Notes: generated by a model not told the origin, from the sequence alone. Shown: positions 1-6,234, numbered from the stretch's first letter. The stretch: DNA of 7,290 nt from Bacillota bacterium (GCA_016282655.1 JAEELK010000224.1:1-7290), one strand, 5' to 3'. Made by a program: numbers and translations.

Positions 1-348
1 CAGACACTCTTTGAACAGCATAAGTCTTCCGATACGGCCATTGCCGTCCTGGAACGGATGGACGGACTCAAAGCGATAATGAAAGTCCAGCAGATCATCG
101 AATGAATGGCCCTTTGCTGCGTTGTATTCTGCCAGGAGCTTCTTTATTTGACCGGAAACCTCTGAGGGGGCAGCTGTGTCCCGGCCTCCGATCTCGTTGG
201 GCAGTTTTTTATAATCACCGACGGCGAACCAGTCTTTGCGGGAGTCAGTCGTTCCGTTTTTCAGGACTGCGTGGAGACGATTAATGAAAGCTTCTGTCGG
301 CGTAGAGATTGCATGATACGCCCGATCCGAACAAAAACTTTTCCACAT
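1..348 (-). CDS. Fic (Fido) domain protein, partial; probably 5'-truncated remnant
   Basis: Fic proteins transfer AMP, or occasionally another phosphate-containing group, to hydroxyl side chains of target proteins. Read from position 348 leftwards, the frame gives 116 residues and runs off the window edge. The full catalytic motif HPFQDGNGRIGR is at residues 97-108 (catalytic His97, Asp101, Asn103, Arg105, Arg108). The substrate-positioning flap, FAVGDYKKLPNEIGG, is at 41-55. Family resemblance begins near residue 17 (position ~300). In Fic proteins of this kind as I remember them, roughly 80-100 residues, often including the inhibitory (S/T)xxxE(G/N) helix, precede this point. Here an in-frame TAA at 358-360 closes the frame. 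The only ATG (348) has no Shine-Dalgarno sequence, and no Fic N-terminus is visible in the other minus frames further right. The Fic core is certain; truncation is likely. The C-terminal end is outside the window. Confidence 0.8.
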   Translation of the reverse strand, partial: MWKSFCSDRAYHAISTPTEAFINRLHAVLKNGTTDSRKDWFAVGDYKKLPNEIGGRDTAAPSEVSGQIKKLLAEYNAAKGHSFDDLLDFHYRFESVHPFQDGNGRIGRLMLFKECL

Positions 349-376
349 TGCAGCGTTTTACTGTATATTAGATAGT
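340..376 (+). promoter_or_regulatory. Possible sigma-70-type promoter for the lipoprotein/HEAT/glycosyltransferase genes
   Basis: An AT-rich stretch lies just upstream of the lipoprotein gene. TATATT at 364-369 is a good -10 candidate. TTTCCA at 340-345, 18 bases upstream, is a weak -35. An alternative pairing is TTGCAG (348-353) with GATAGT (371-376) at 17 bases. The site overlaps the start of the Fic remnant on the other strand. It is the only AT-rich promoter-like stretch before the three plus-strand genes. The exact boxes are uncertain. Confidence 0.33.
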
Positions 377-397
377 AATTCCAAAGGAGCCCAATTC

Positions 398-934
398 ATG
401 AAATCACTGCGCCTGATCAAAATACTATGCATCGCATTCCTTTCGCTTCTCTGCCTTACGGCCTGTTCTTTTCCCATGGCAAGCCTGATGGACAAGATCA
501 CGGATGAGGAAGGGGAGCTTGTTTCCGCGAAGTCGGAAGAGATCATAGCCTGTCTTACGGAAAACAACAAAGAGGGCCTTTCCGAGCTCTTCTCTGTATC
601 GGCCCGTTCGAGCAAGACCTTTCAGGACGAACTGGACGCCGTATTCGGCTTTTTCTCCAGCGAGGTCTATCTCAGATCGCAGGCGGAAGCTCTTGCGGGC
701 GGCAGCGCTTCGATCGAAAACGGAAAGAAGACCAGATGGGAAGTCAGCCCCGAGATCACGTACATAGAGGTCCTTCAGAAGGCGGAGGACAGCGATGAGC
801 TTTTGAACAGGTATTACTCGGTCCGCTATCACTGGGTGATCGAAGACGACGAGCATCCGGATCGAAAGGGGATCACTTATCTGGAAGTCTCTCTGCTCAA
901 CACGGAGCGCTCCGCTTCGATCGGCAGCGAGTAG
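398..934 (+). CDS. DUF5104-like putative lipoprotein
   Basis: A 178-residue protein with a classic lipoprotein signal: basic start MKSLRLIK, a hydrophobic run at about residues 9-20 and the lipobox LTAC with Cys23. It should be exported by Sec, lipidated and held on the outer face of the cytoplasmic membrane. The mature part matches my memory of DUF5104 lipoproteins of Bacillota. The matching elements are an acidic helix followed by a repeated 'EEII..L...NKEGLSELFS' pattern (about 47-66), an 'FQDELDAVFGFF' helix (75-86), a Gly/Ser turn with 'ENGKKT' (107-112), and a closing beta-rich segment with 'YYSVRYHWVIEDDEHPDRKGITYLEV' features (139-164). The function of this family is not known to me; the length is normal. 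The start is supported by AAAGGAG at 383-389, 8 bases upstream. The stop lies 32 bases before the preferred start of the HEAT gene, which suggests co-transcription. GC content looks lower than in the downstream genes. Confidence 0.85.
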   Translation: MKSLRLIKILCIAFLSLLCLTACSFPMASLMDKITDEEGELVSAKSEEIIACLTENNKEGLSELFSVSARSSKTFQDELDAVFGFFSSEVYLRSQAEALAGGSASIENGKKTRWEVSPEITYIEVLQKAEDSDELLNRYYSVRYHWVIEDDEHPDRKGITYLEVSLLNTERSASIGSE

Positions 935-950
935 AAACGCGCGCAGCGTT

Positions 951-957
951 AGGAAAG
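951..957 (+). promoter_or_regulatory. Ribosome binding site that decides the HEAT gene start
   Basis: AGGAAAG lies directly against an ATG at 958, leaving no room for a ribosome to use that codon. It sits 9 bases before the in-frame ATG at 967, a workable distance. A small inverted repeat, AACGC-gcgca-GCGTT (936-950), fills the rest of the spacer after the lipoprotein stop. It has no U-run, so it is not a convincing terminator. Confidence 0.55.
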
Positions 958-966
958 ATGGATATC

Positions 967-2067
967 ATGTCGGAGTATATCAGATCGAACATACAGATCC
1001 TCGGCATCTGCGCGCTGGTGCTGGCGGTGCTCCTCGTCCGCATCGCGGCTTCTCTGCGGAGCGGCAGGCGTGAGATCTCGGATGGGAAGCATGAAGACGC
1101 CTGGAGAAAGACCTTCGCGCGCTGCGAAGCGTCCGGATCTTTCGCGCTGAAAGACATGGAGATCTCCCGCTTTGCCATCAATCCCATGCTCCGCGCCTTC
1201 GGCAGACTGGCCGAGGCGGGGGCGGGGAAGGACTGCGCGGCCATCCTGCGCGAAAACAGCAGAAAGATCACAGCGCGCCTGAGCACGCAGACCGACAACG
1301 CTAAGAAGGGATACTTCGCGTACATCCTCGCGATCTCCGACCTATCGGAGCTCCCGGCGGAACAGCGGACAGAGTACATCGGCTTCGCCCGCCCGATGCT
1401 TTCCAATCACTCCATCTTCTGCCGCGAGAACGCGCTCAAGGCGCTGTATAACCTGGGCGACGCGGACGCGGTGGCGGAGGCCGTGGAAAAGCTCAGCGCG
1501 GACGCGCATCTGCACAACGAGAAGCTCCTCTCCGACGGCATGAACAGTTTCCGCGGCGACCGCGCCAAACTCGCGGAGGCGCTGATGGAACGCTTTGAGC
1601 GCTACGACGACCACAGCCAGTCCGCGATCATCACCTTCTTTACGGTGGCAGGCTTTCACGACTGGGACGCTTTCTTCAAGGAACGCCTCGCGCGCGAAGA
1701 GATCAGCATCGACCAGCGCTGCGACATCCTGCGGCTGCTCATGAAGGTCCCGTCCGCGGATACGAAGCGCATCCTGATCGACACGCTGCGGGAAAAAGGC
1801 AAGGCGGAGGACTGGCAGACCGCGGCGGTCGCCGCGACCGGGCTCGCGTGTTATCCGGACGACGCGGAGACCGTCGAAGCGCTGCGATACGGGATCACCT
1901 CGCCTGCGTGGAGCGTCCGCAAGAACTGCGCCGCCGCGCTCGTGAAGCTGCGCGCGCCGCGGGAGGTCCTGGACGGCATCCTCTGCGGTGAGGACGCCTA
2001 CGCGAGAGACGCGCTCCGCTTCGCGCTGGACCAAAGAGAAGATCAAACGGAAGGGGAGAAGGAATGA
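967..2067 (+). CDS. Membrane-anchored HEAT-repeat protein, putative partner of the downstream glycosyltransferase
   Basis: A protein of 366 residues from ATG 967 (369 if ATG 958 is used; spacing of the ribosome site favours 967). One hydrophobic segment at about residues 9-28, followed by Arg-rich RSGRR, predicts an N-terminal anchor with the rest in the cytoplasm. From about residue 115 to 352 the chain is a run of paired amphipathic helices of the HEAT/Armadillo type. The pattern of Ala/Leu helices broken by short Asp/Gly turns is clear at 152-177 ('CRENALKALYNLGDADAVAEAVEKL') and at 286-328 (an 'AAVAATGLACY..' helix, then 'VRKNCAAALVKL'). HEAT solenoids bind other proteins and are not enzymes. 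The TGA stop overlaps the glycosyltransferase ATG by four bases (ATGA, 2064-2067), so the two are probably translationally coupled and made in matched amounts. I infer that it scaffolds or regulates the synthase. No catalytic motif is seen. Confidence 0.8.
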   Translation: MSEYIRSNIQILGICALVLAVLLVRIAASLRSGRREISDGKHEDAWRKTFARCEASGSFALKDMEISRFAINPMLRAFGRLAEAGAGKDCAAILRENSRKITARLSTQTDNAKKGYFAYILAISDLSELPAEQRTEYIGFARPMLSNHSIFCRENALKALYNLGDADAVAEAVEKLSADAHLHNEKLLSDGMNSFRGDRAKLAEALMERFERYDDHSQSAIITFFTVAGFHDWDAFFKERLAREEISIDQRCDILRLLMKVPSADTKRILIDTLREKGKAEDWQTAAVAATGLACYPDDAETVEALRYGITSPAWSVRKNCAAALVKLRAPREVLDGILCGEDAYARDALRFALDQREDQTEGEKE

Positions 2068-3491
2068 TGGCCGGACTGAGGACTGTGGCAGAGTTCTACA
2101 CCACCTATTTCAACGCCTTCATCGCGGTCTACCTCTGGGTCTACACGATCTATCTGCTGATCTGCTGTCTCGGGGGCGCGTTCCGCGTGACCGGAAAACG
2201 GCGCCTGGCGGACCTGCACAACGTGATCGATCACGAATACTACTATCCGATCTCCATCCTGGTGCCAGCTTATAACGAAGAAGCGACGATCGTGCAGACC
2301 GTGAACAACCTGCTCAAGCTCGAATTCAAACGCTATGAGATCGTGGTGATCGACGACGGCTCCACGGACAAGACAAAGCAGCAGATGCTGGATCATTATC
2401 CGCTGGCGCGCGAAAGGAACAGGCCCATCCGTTATCAAGTCGCCTGTCATCCGATCCATGAGATCTATTCCTGCCGCATGGGCGAAGTGCTCATCACGCT
2501 GATCTCCAAAGAGAACGGCAGAAGCAAATCGGACGCGGTCAACGCGGGGATCAACGCCGCGACCTATCCTTACGTGATCAACATGGACGCGGACGAGATC
2601 CTGCAGAAGGACTCGCTGCGCCTTGCCTGCAGCGCGCTCCTGGAGGCGAACAACGTCGTCGCGGTCGGCGGGAACATCAAGATCTCCAACGACGTCCGCT
2701 TCAAGGACGCCATGCCCGTCAGCGGCGGCATGGGAAAGAACGCGGTCGTAAACATGCAGATCCTGGAGTACAGCCGCGGCTTTCTCGGCACGCGCGTCTT
2801 CCAGGACCTCCTGAACGCGAATCTGATCATTTCGGGCGGTTATGGGCTCTTCAAGAAGGAGTCCGTGATCGCGGTCGGGGGCTTCGACCCTGTCAGCAAG
2901 GGCGAGGACATGGAGATGACGGTCAAGCTCCAGCAGTATTACAGAAAGAAGCGGATCCCGTTCTCGCTGCGCTTCGTGCCGGAGAGCGTCTGCTGGACGC
3001 AGGGGCCTGCCAGCCTGAAGGATCTGAGAGCGCAGCGCCTGCGCTGGCACTGCGGTCTGATCCAGACCATCTACAAGTACAGAAAGATGATCCTCAACCC
3101 GCGCTACGGCATCGTGGGGCTCTTCATGTTCCCGTACATGATCCTCTTTGAGCTGCTGAGCCCGGTCTTTATGATCCTGGGGCTGCTCTCGGTAGGGCTG
3201 AGCGTCGCGCTCGGGAGCGCGTCCGTGCTGAAGGTCCTGACGGCCTTCCTGATCTACGTCCTCTTCGGCCTGCTCCTGACGGCCGTCACGTATATGGACA
3301 ACCGCTACTGCCCGCAGCAGAAACTGGGCTTCGCGGAGCTCCTGAAGGTCCTGTTCTACGGCCTTCTGGACGCGTTCTTTTTCCGCCCGTACATCGCGCT
3401 CGTCAACTTTACGGCCTTCTTCAAGTATAAAAAGGTCACAAAGGCGAAATGGGTCTCCCCGGTGCGGGTGAAGATCTCGGAGGAAGAATAG
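2064..3491 (+). CDS. Processive family 2 glycosyltransferase (polysaccharide synthase, PgaC/NodC/BcsA-like)
   Basis: A 475-residue membrane enzyme predicted to polymerise a beta-linked polysaccharide from nucleotide-sugars at the cytoplasmic face and pass it across the membrane. A transmembrane segment (about 16-38) precedes the GT-A domain. The motifs are all present: PAYNE (68-72), DDGS (97-100), DADE with the metal-binding DxD (175-178), GED with the catalytic base Asp282 (280-282), and QRLRW, the QxxRW signature of processive enzymes (324-328). Hydrophobic segments follow at about 349-384, 389-410 and 427-453, some of which may be interfacial helices. The length is close to PgaC-type synthases. 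About 50 residues separate DDGS from the GRSKSDAVNAG element, longer than in PgaC as I recall it. There is no PilZ domain. The sugar cannot be told from sequence. GGGGAG at 2053-2058 lies 5 bases before ATG 2064; ATG 2067 is an alternative. It is coupled to the HEAT gene. Confidence 0.9.
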   Translation: MMAGLRTVAEFYTTYFNAFIAVYLWVYTIYLLICCLGGAFRVTGKRRLADLHNVIDHEYYYPISILVPAYNEEATIVQTVNNLLKLEFKRYEIVVIDDGSTDKTKQQMLDHYPLARERNRPIRYQVACHPIHEIYSCRMGEVLITLISKENGRSKSDAVNAGINAATYPYVINMDADEILQKDSLRLACSALLEANNVVAVGGNIKISNDVRFKDAMPVSGGMGKNAVVNMQILEYSRGFLGTRVFQDLLNANLIISGGYGLFKKESVIAVGGFDPVSKGEDMEMTVKLQQYYRKKRIPFSLRFVPESVCWTQGPASLKDLRAQRLRWHCGLIQTIYKYRKMILNPRYGIVGLFMFPYMILFELLSPVFMILGLLSVGLSVALGSASVLKVLTAFLIYVLFGLLLTAVTYMDNRYCPQQKLGFAELLKVLFYGLLDAFFFRPYIALVNFTAFFKYKKVTKAKWVSPVRVKISEEE

Positions 3492-3519
3492 GGGCCAGGG
3501 CCCTGATATGATCATAATA

Positions 3520-3548
3520 AAAGAGCGGATCCGCCGAATCCGCTCTTT
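3520..3548. terminator. Two-way intrinsic terminator between convergent genes
   Basis: AAAGAGCGGAT (3520-3530) and ATCCGCTCTTT (3538-3548) form a perfect 11-bp stem with a 7-base loop. Read on the minus strand, for the HD-GYP gene, the stem runs into CTCTTTTATTAT, a good U-tract. Read on the plus strand, after the glycosyltransferase stop at 3491, it is followed by CTCTTTCGTTCCTC, a weaker one. A 10-bp palindrome, CAGGGCCCTG (3496-3505), lies beside it. Confidence 0.85.
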
Positions 3549-3585
3549 CGTTCCTCTGGGAGGGTGTCGTTTCTGTGGGAGAACT

Positions 3586-5118
3586 TTATTGTCCGTGCAT
3601 GCGGTAGTCCGGGTCCGCGTCGATCATCTGGAGCATGATCTCCGCGAAGACGGGGTCGAACTGGCCCGCTTTGCCGCACTCGATCTCCGCGCGGACGGTC
3701 TCCTGGGGCAGGGCGTCGCGGTAGCTCCGGCGGCTCGTCATGGCGTCGTAGGCGTCCGCGACGGCGATGATCCGCGCTTCCTCACGGATCGCTTCTCCGG
3801 CGAGGCCGTCCGGGTAGCCGCGGCCGTCGTAGCGTTCGTGATGCCAGCGCACGCCGGCCGCGACGTCCGGCATTCCCTGCGCTTTGGCGAGGATGCGCGC
3901 GCCGATCTCCGGATGCGTCTTGATCACCGCGTATTCTTCTTCGTTCAGCCTGCCGGGCTTGTTGATCACGGCATCCGGGATGCCGATCTTTCCGACGTCA
4001 TGCAGCAGGCCCATCATGTAGATCGCGTCCAGCTTTTTCTCCGAATAGCCAAAGCGTCTGCCGATCTCTCTCGCATAGTCCGCGACCCGCCCGGAATGGC
4101 CGTTCGTATAGGCGTCTTTGGCGTCGATCGCCTCGGCGAGCGCTTCGACAAGGTCGCGCAGACGGTTGAAGCGTTCCTGCTTCTGATTGGAGCGGACGAG
4201 GATGATGAGCAGGACGAGGACGATCAGCAGGGAGGCGATGATCGTGAAGATCAGGGTGTTGCGCAGCCGGCTGAAGACGTTCGTGGCGTCGAATATGGAG
4301 AGGCAGAGCCAGTCGTTCGCCACGGAGACGGAGTAGGCGATATAGTCCGCGCCGTCGAATCCAAAGGAGAAGAATCCGTCCTTCGAGCCGCGCAGCGCTT
4401 CCACGAGCGCGTTGCCAAAGGTCCCGCTCTCCGCGATGTAGCTCTTGCCGACCTCGGCGGGGTCGGAATGCGCGATGACCTGGTATTTGCGGTCCAGCAC
4501 GATCTCACGGTCCGCGCCGCCCTCGGAAACGATCTTCTCCGTGATGGCCTGCAGCTGCTGCATGGAAAAGTCCAGCGCCACGACGCTTTTGGCGTCGCAG
4601 AGGGTCTTGGAGAAGGTGATCGTGATCGTATGGGTCTCCGCGTCGACGTAGGGATCCACCACCGCGACGCGCCCGACGTTCGCGCGGGCGTCGATGTACC
4701 AGGGCCGTTCCGTGGGAACGTAATCCGCGTCGGGGACCCAGTCGGTGCCGTCGAGGTATTCTCCGTTGATGAAGCCGTAAACGCCCGTGGAGTTGGCCGA
4801 GGTGGTGTTGACGACCGCCGCGGACTGGTTGACGAGGAAATCGTGGATCTCCGTCTGCGTCCTGCCGGCGCGGATCATGTGATCGAGGGTATAGCAGGCC
4901 AGCTTCAGCGTGTCGATGCCCATGGAGAGATACTTGTCGATCTGCTCCGCGGAGGTGACGGAACTGAGCTCGCCGCTCTTGATGATCTCCTGCCGTGTTT
5001 CGGAATAGACCATGGCGTAGTAGGCGAGGATCACGGCAAGGAAAAAGACTATGACGAGCGCGGAGAGCAAGACGCTGCGCGCTGTGTTTGTCCGGTCGTT
5101 CTTCTTCTGATCCCACAT
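3586..5118 (-). CDS. Transmembrane dCache sensor with HD-GYP cyclic-di-GMP phosphodiesterase domain
   Basis: A 510-residue receptor enzyme predicted to hydrolyse c-di-GMP in response to an extracellular ligand. TM1 is at about 15-37, an extracytoplasmic double-Cache domain at about 40-285, TM2 at about 288-309, and a cytoplasmic HD-GYP domain at about 318-505. The HD-GYP signature is complete: GHSGRV (340-345), HDVGKIGIP (373-381), THPEIGARIL (401-410), HHERYDGRGYP (426-436), DAYDAMTS (455-462) and GQFDP (485-489). Enzymatic activity is therefore expected. In the membrane-distal Cache module, Tyr133, Arg138, Trp140, Tyr141, Tyr157 and Asp183 follow the spacing of the published dCache_1 amino-acid-binding motif (recalled, not searched). 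The start is supported by AAGGA (5125-5129) 6 bases upstream. It lies 73 bp downstream of the solute-binding protein gene on the same strand, and the gap has a GC-rich inverted repeat but no U-tract, so an operon is likely. It ends at the shared terminator. Confidence 0.93.
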   Translation of the reverse strand: MWDQKKNDRTNTARSVLLSALVIVFFLAVILAYYAMVYSETRQEIIKSGELSSVTSAEQIDKYLSMGIDTLKLACYTLDHMIRAGRTQTEIHDFLVNQSAAVVNTTSANSTGVYGFINGEYLDGTDWVPDADYVPTERPWYIDARANVGRVAVVDPYVDAETHTITITFSKTLCDAKSVVALDFSMQQLQAITEKIVSEGGADREIVLDRKYQVIAHSDPAEVGKSYIAESGTFGNALVEALRGSKDGFFSFGFDGADYIAYSVSVANDWLCLSIFDATNVFSRLRNTLIFTIIASLLIVLVLLIILVRSNQKQERFNRLRDLVEALAEAIDAKDAYTNGHSGRVADYAREIGRRFGYSEKKLDAIYMMGLLHDVGKIGIPDAVINKPGRLNEEEYAVIKTHPEIGARILAKAQGMPDVAAGVRWHHERYDGRGYPDGLAGEAIREEARIIAVADAYDAMTSRRSYRDALPQETVRAEIECGKAGQFDPVFAEIMLQMIDADPDYRMHGQ

Positions 5119-5191
5119 CTGTGATCCTTCTGTCCGTCGTATCTTTCTTATCCTGTGACGGCCGCGCGCAAAAGCTGCGGGGCCGCCTTCC

Positions 5192-6010
5192 TCAGCGCAC
5201 GGTGGTGATGTCGCTGCCGAACCATCTCTTCGAGATCTTTCCGAGCGTGCCGTCCGCCTTCATTTCGCTGAGGATCTCCTGCACCTTTTCGCAAAGCGCG
5301 TTTTCGCCTTTGCGGAAGCCGATGACGTATTCTTCTTCGGCGAGGCTGTCCGGCAGGATGAAGAAGCGCTCTTCGCTGGAAATGATGAAATAATAGGCCG
5401 CCACGGAGTCGAGCAGGGCGGCGTCCACCTCGCCCTGACTCAATCTCTGCAGCAGATCCAGATTGGTCTGGTACTTTTGAATGGTGACGGAGGAGGCGAG
5501 CTCTGAATCGAGGAGCACTTCTTCCGCGGACGACGCGCTCTGCACGCCGACGCTGCAGCCGGAAAGGTCGCGCAGATTCATGACCGTGCTGCTTCCGGGG
5601 ACCACGAAGATCATCGCGCTCTGCATATACGGATCCGAGAGCGTCATCGATTCCGCGCGGGCGGGCGTCTTGGACAGACCGTTCCAGATGCAGTCGATCC
5701 GTCCTTCGTTGAGCTCTTCTTCTTTCTTGTCCCAGTCGATGGCCTTGACCTTCAGCGCTACGCCGAGTCGCGCGCAGACGGCGCGCGCGATCTCGACGTC
5801 GAAGCCGGTGAAGTTTCCTTGCGCGTCCGTGAAGCCCATGGGCGGAAAGCCGTTGTCCATGCCGAGGACCAGCTCTCCGGACGCGAGGATCCGAGTCAGG
5901 GAGTCGTCGCTCTGTTTTGCGCCCGCCGTTCGTTCGCAGGCGCTGAGCGCGAAGAGCATCGCAAGCAGAAGCATGGCGCTCAACAGAAGGCGAAGGTGTG
6001 CTGATCTCAT
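5192..6010 (-). CDS. Amino-acid-type solute-binding lipoprotein (SBP_bac_3 family)
   Basis: A 272-residue extracellular lipoprotein that should bind a polar amino acid. MRSAHLRLLLSAMLLLAMLF is a clean signal peptide, followed by the lipobox LSAC with Cys25. The frame is open back to an ATG at 6157, but that would add 49 mostly Arg-rich residues before the signal peptide and would place the ATG inside the predicted -10 box. ATG 6010 with GGAG (6015-6018) 4 bases upstream is preferred; ATG 6103 is a less likely alternative. The mature chain has the family's two-lobe pattern: GMDNGFPPMGF (50-60), GFDVEIARAV (69-78), NGLSKTPARAESMTLSDPYM (110-129; Arg118 expected to hold the ligand carboxylate), VGVQSASSAEE (154-164) and GEVDAALLDS (193-202; Asp201 expected to hold the ligand amino group). 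No permease or ATPase gene is next to it. It probably shares a transcript with the dCache HD-GYP gene downstream, so it may serve sensing as well as uptake. Confidence 0.92.
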   Translation of the reverse strand: MRSAHLRLLLSAMLLLAMLFALSACERTAGAKQSDDSLTRILASGELVLGMDNGFPPMGFTDAQGNFTGFDVEIARAVCARLGVALKVKAIDWDKKEEELNEGRIDCIWNGLSKTPARAESMTLSDPYMQSAMIFVVPGSSTVMNLRDLSGCSVGVQSASSAEEVLLDSELASSVTIQKYQTNLDLLQRLSQGEVDAALLDSVAAYYFIISSEERFFILPDSLAEEEYVIGFRKGENALCEKVQEILSEMKADGTLGKISKRWFGSDITTVR

Positions 6011-6046
6011 TGCGCTCCGTGCGCCGGCGCGGTCCCGGCGGGAAAG

Positions 6047-6079
6047 GGAAGACCGGAGCCGTAGGATTTCCGGCCTTCC
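6047..6079 (-). other. Stem-loop in the untranslated leader of the solute-binding protein gene
   Basis: On the minus strand, GGAAGGCCGG (6079-6070) can pair with CCGGTCTTCC (6056-6047): ten pairs, one of them G-U, around a 13-base loop. It falls in the ~135-base leader implied by the promoter at 6153-6180 and the ATG at 6010. No U-run follows, and I do not recognise a known riboswitch. If translation begins at 6103 instead, the element would be coding sequence. Confidence 0.4.
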
Positions 6080-6152
6080 GCGGGACGGGCGATGGAAGAT
6101 CATCGTCTGTCCGCCGTTATTATTACTGAACATTCCGAAAACGATATCAAAT

Positions 6153-6180
6153 ATCATACTATACTATATTCGCCTGAAAA
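6153..6180 (-). promoter_or_regulatory. Promoter for the solute-binding protein / HD-GYP operon
   Basis: Read on the minus strand, TTTTCA (6180-6175) and TATGAT (6158-6153) are 16 bases apart, in an AT-rich patch with the repeated element TATAGTATAGTATGAT. Four of six and five of six bases match the sigma-70 consensus. The -10 covers the most upstream ATG of the open frame, supporting the shorter solute-binding protein call. Confidence 0.5.
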
Positions 6181-6234
6181 GCAATCTGCGCCGCTGCCGA
6201 AAAGATCTGCAGGCCGGGCGTCAGTTTTTCGTTT

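Noticed and set aside
102..284. Small plus-strand frame across the Fic fragment
   Set aside because: It lies wholly opposite the Fic catalytic motif and flap, and has no family signal.
1342..2046. Minus-strand open frame opposite the HEAT gene
   Set aside because: No recognisable domain or start signal; it is explained by the GC-rich HEAT gene on the other strand.
2043..3515. Open frame of 490 codons on the minus strand opposite the glycosyltransferase
   Set aside because: Its protein is Arg/Asp/His/Val-rich with no domain, and it mirrors a gene with complete motifs. It is a codon-bias shadow in GC-rich DNA.
3508..5124. Open frame of 538 codons on the plus strand opposite the HD-GYP gene
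   Set aside because: Low-complexity Val/Asp/Arg/Gly composition, no ribosome site, and a start inside the terminator region. The opposite strand carries every HD-GYP signature.
5135..5191. GC-rich inverted repeat (CGGCC ... GGCCG) between the solute-binding protein and HD-GYP genes as a terminator
   Set aside because: The stem is short with a large loop and no U-tract follows, so operon read-through is more likely.
6011..6157. N-terminal extension of the solute-binding protein to ATG 6157
   Set aside because: It would put 49 Arg-rich residues before a normal lipoprotein signal peptide, and the ATG lies within the predicted -10 box.
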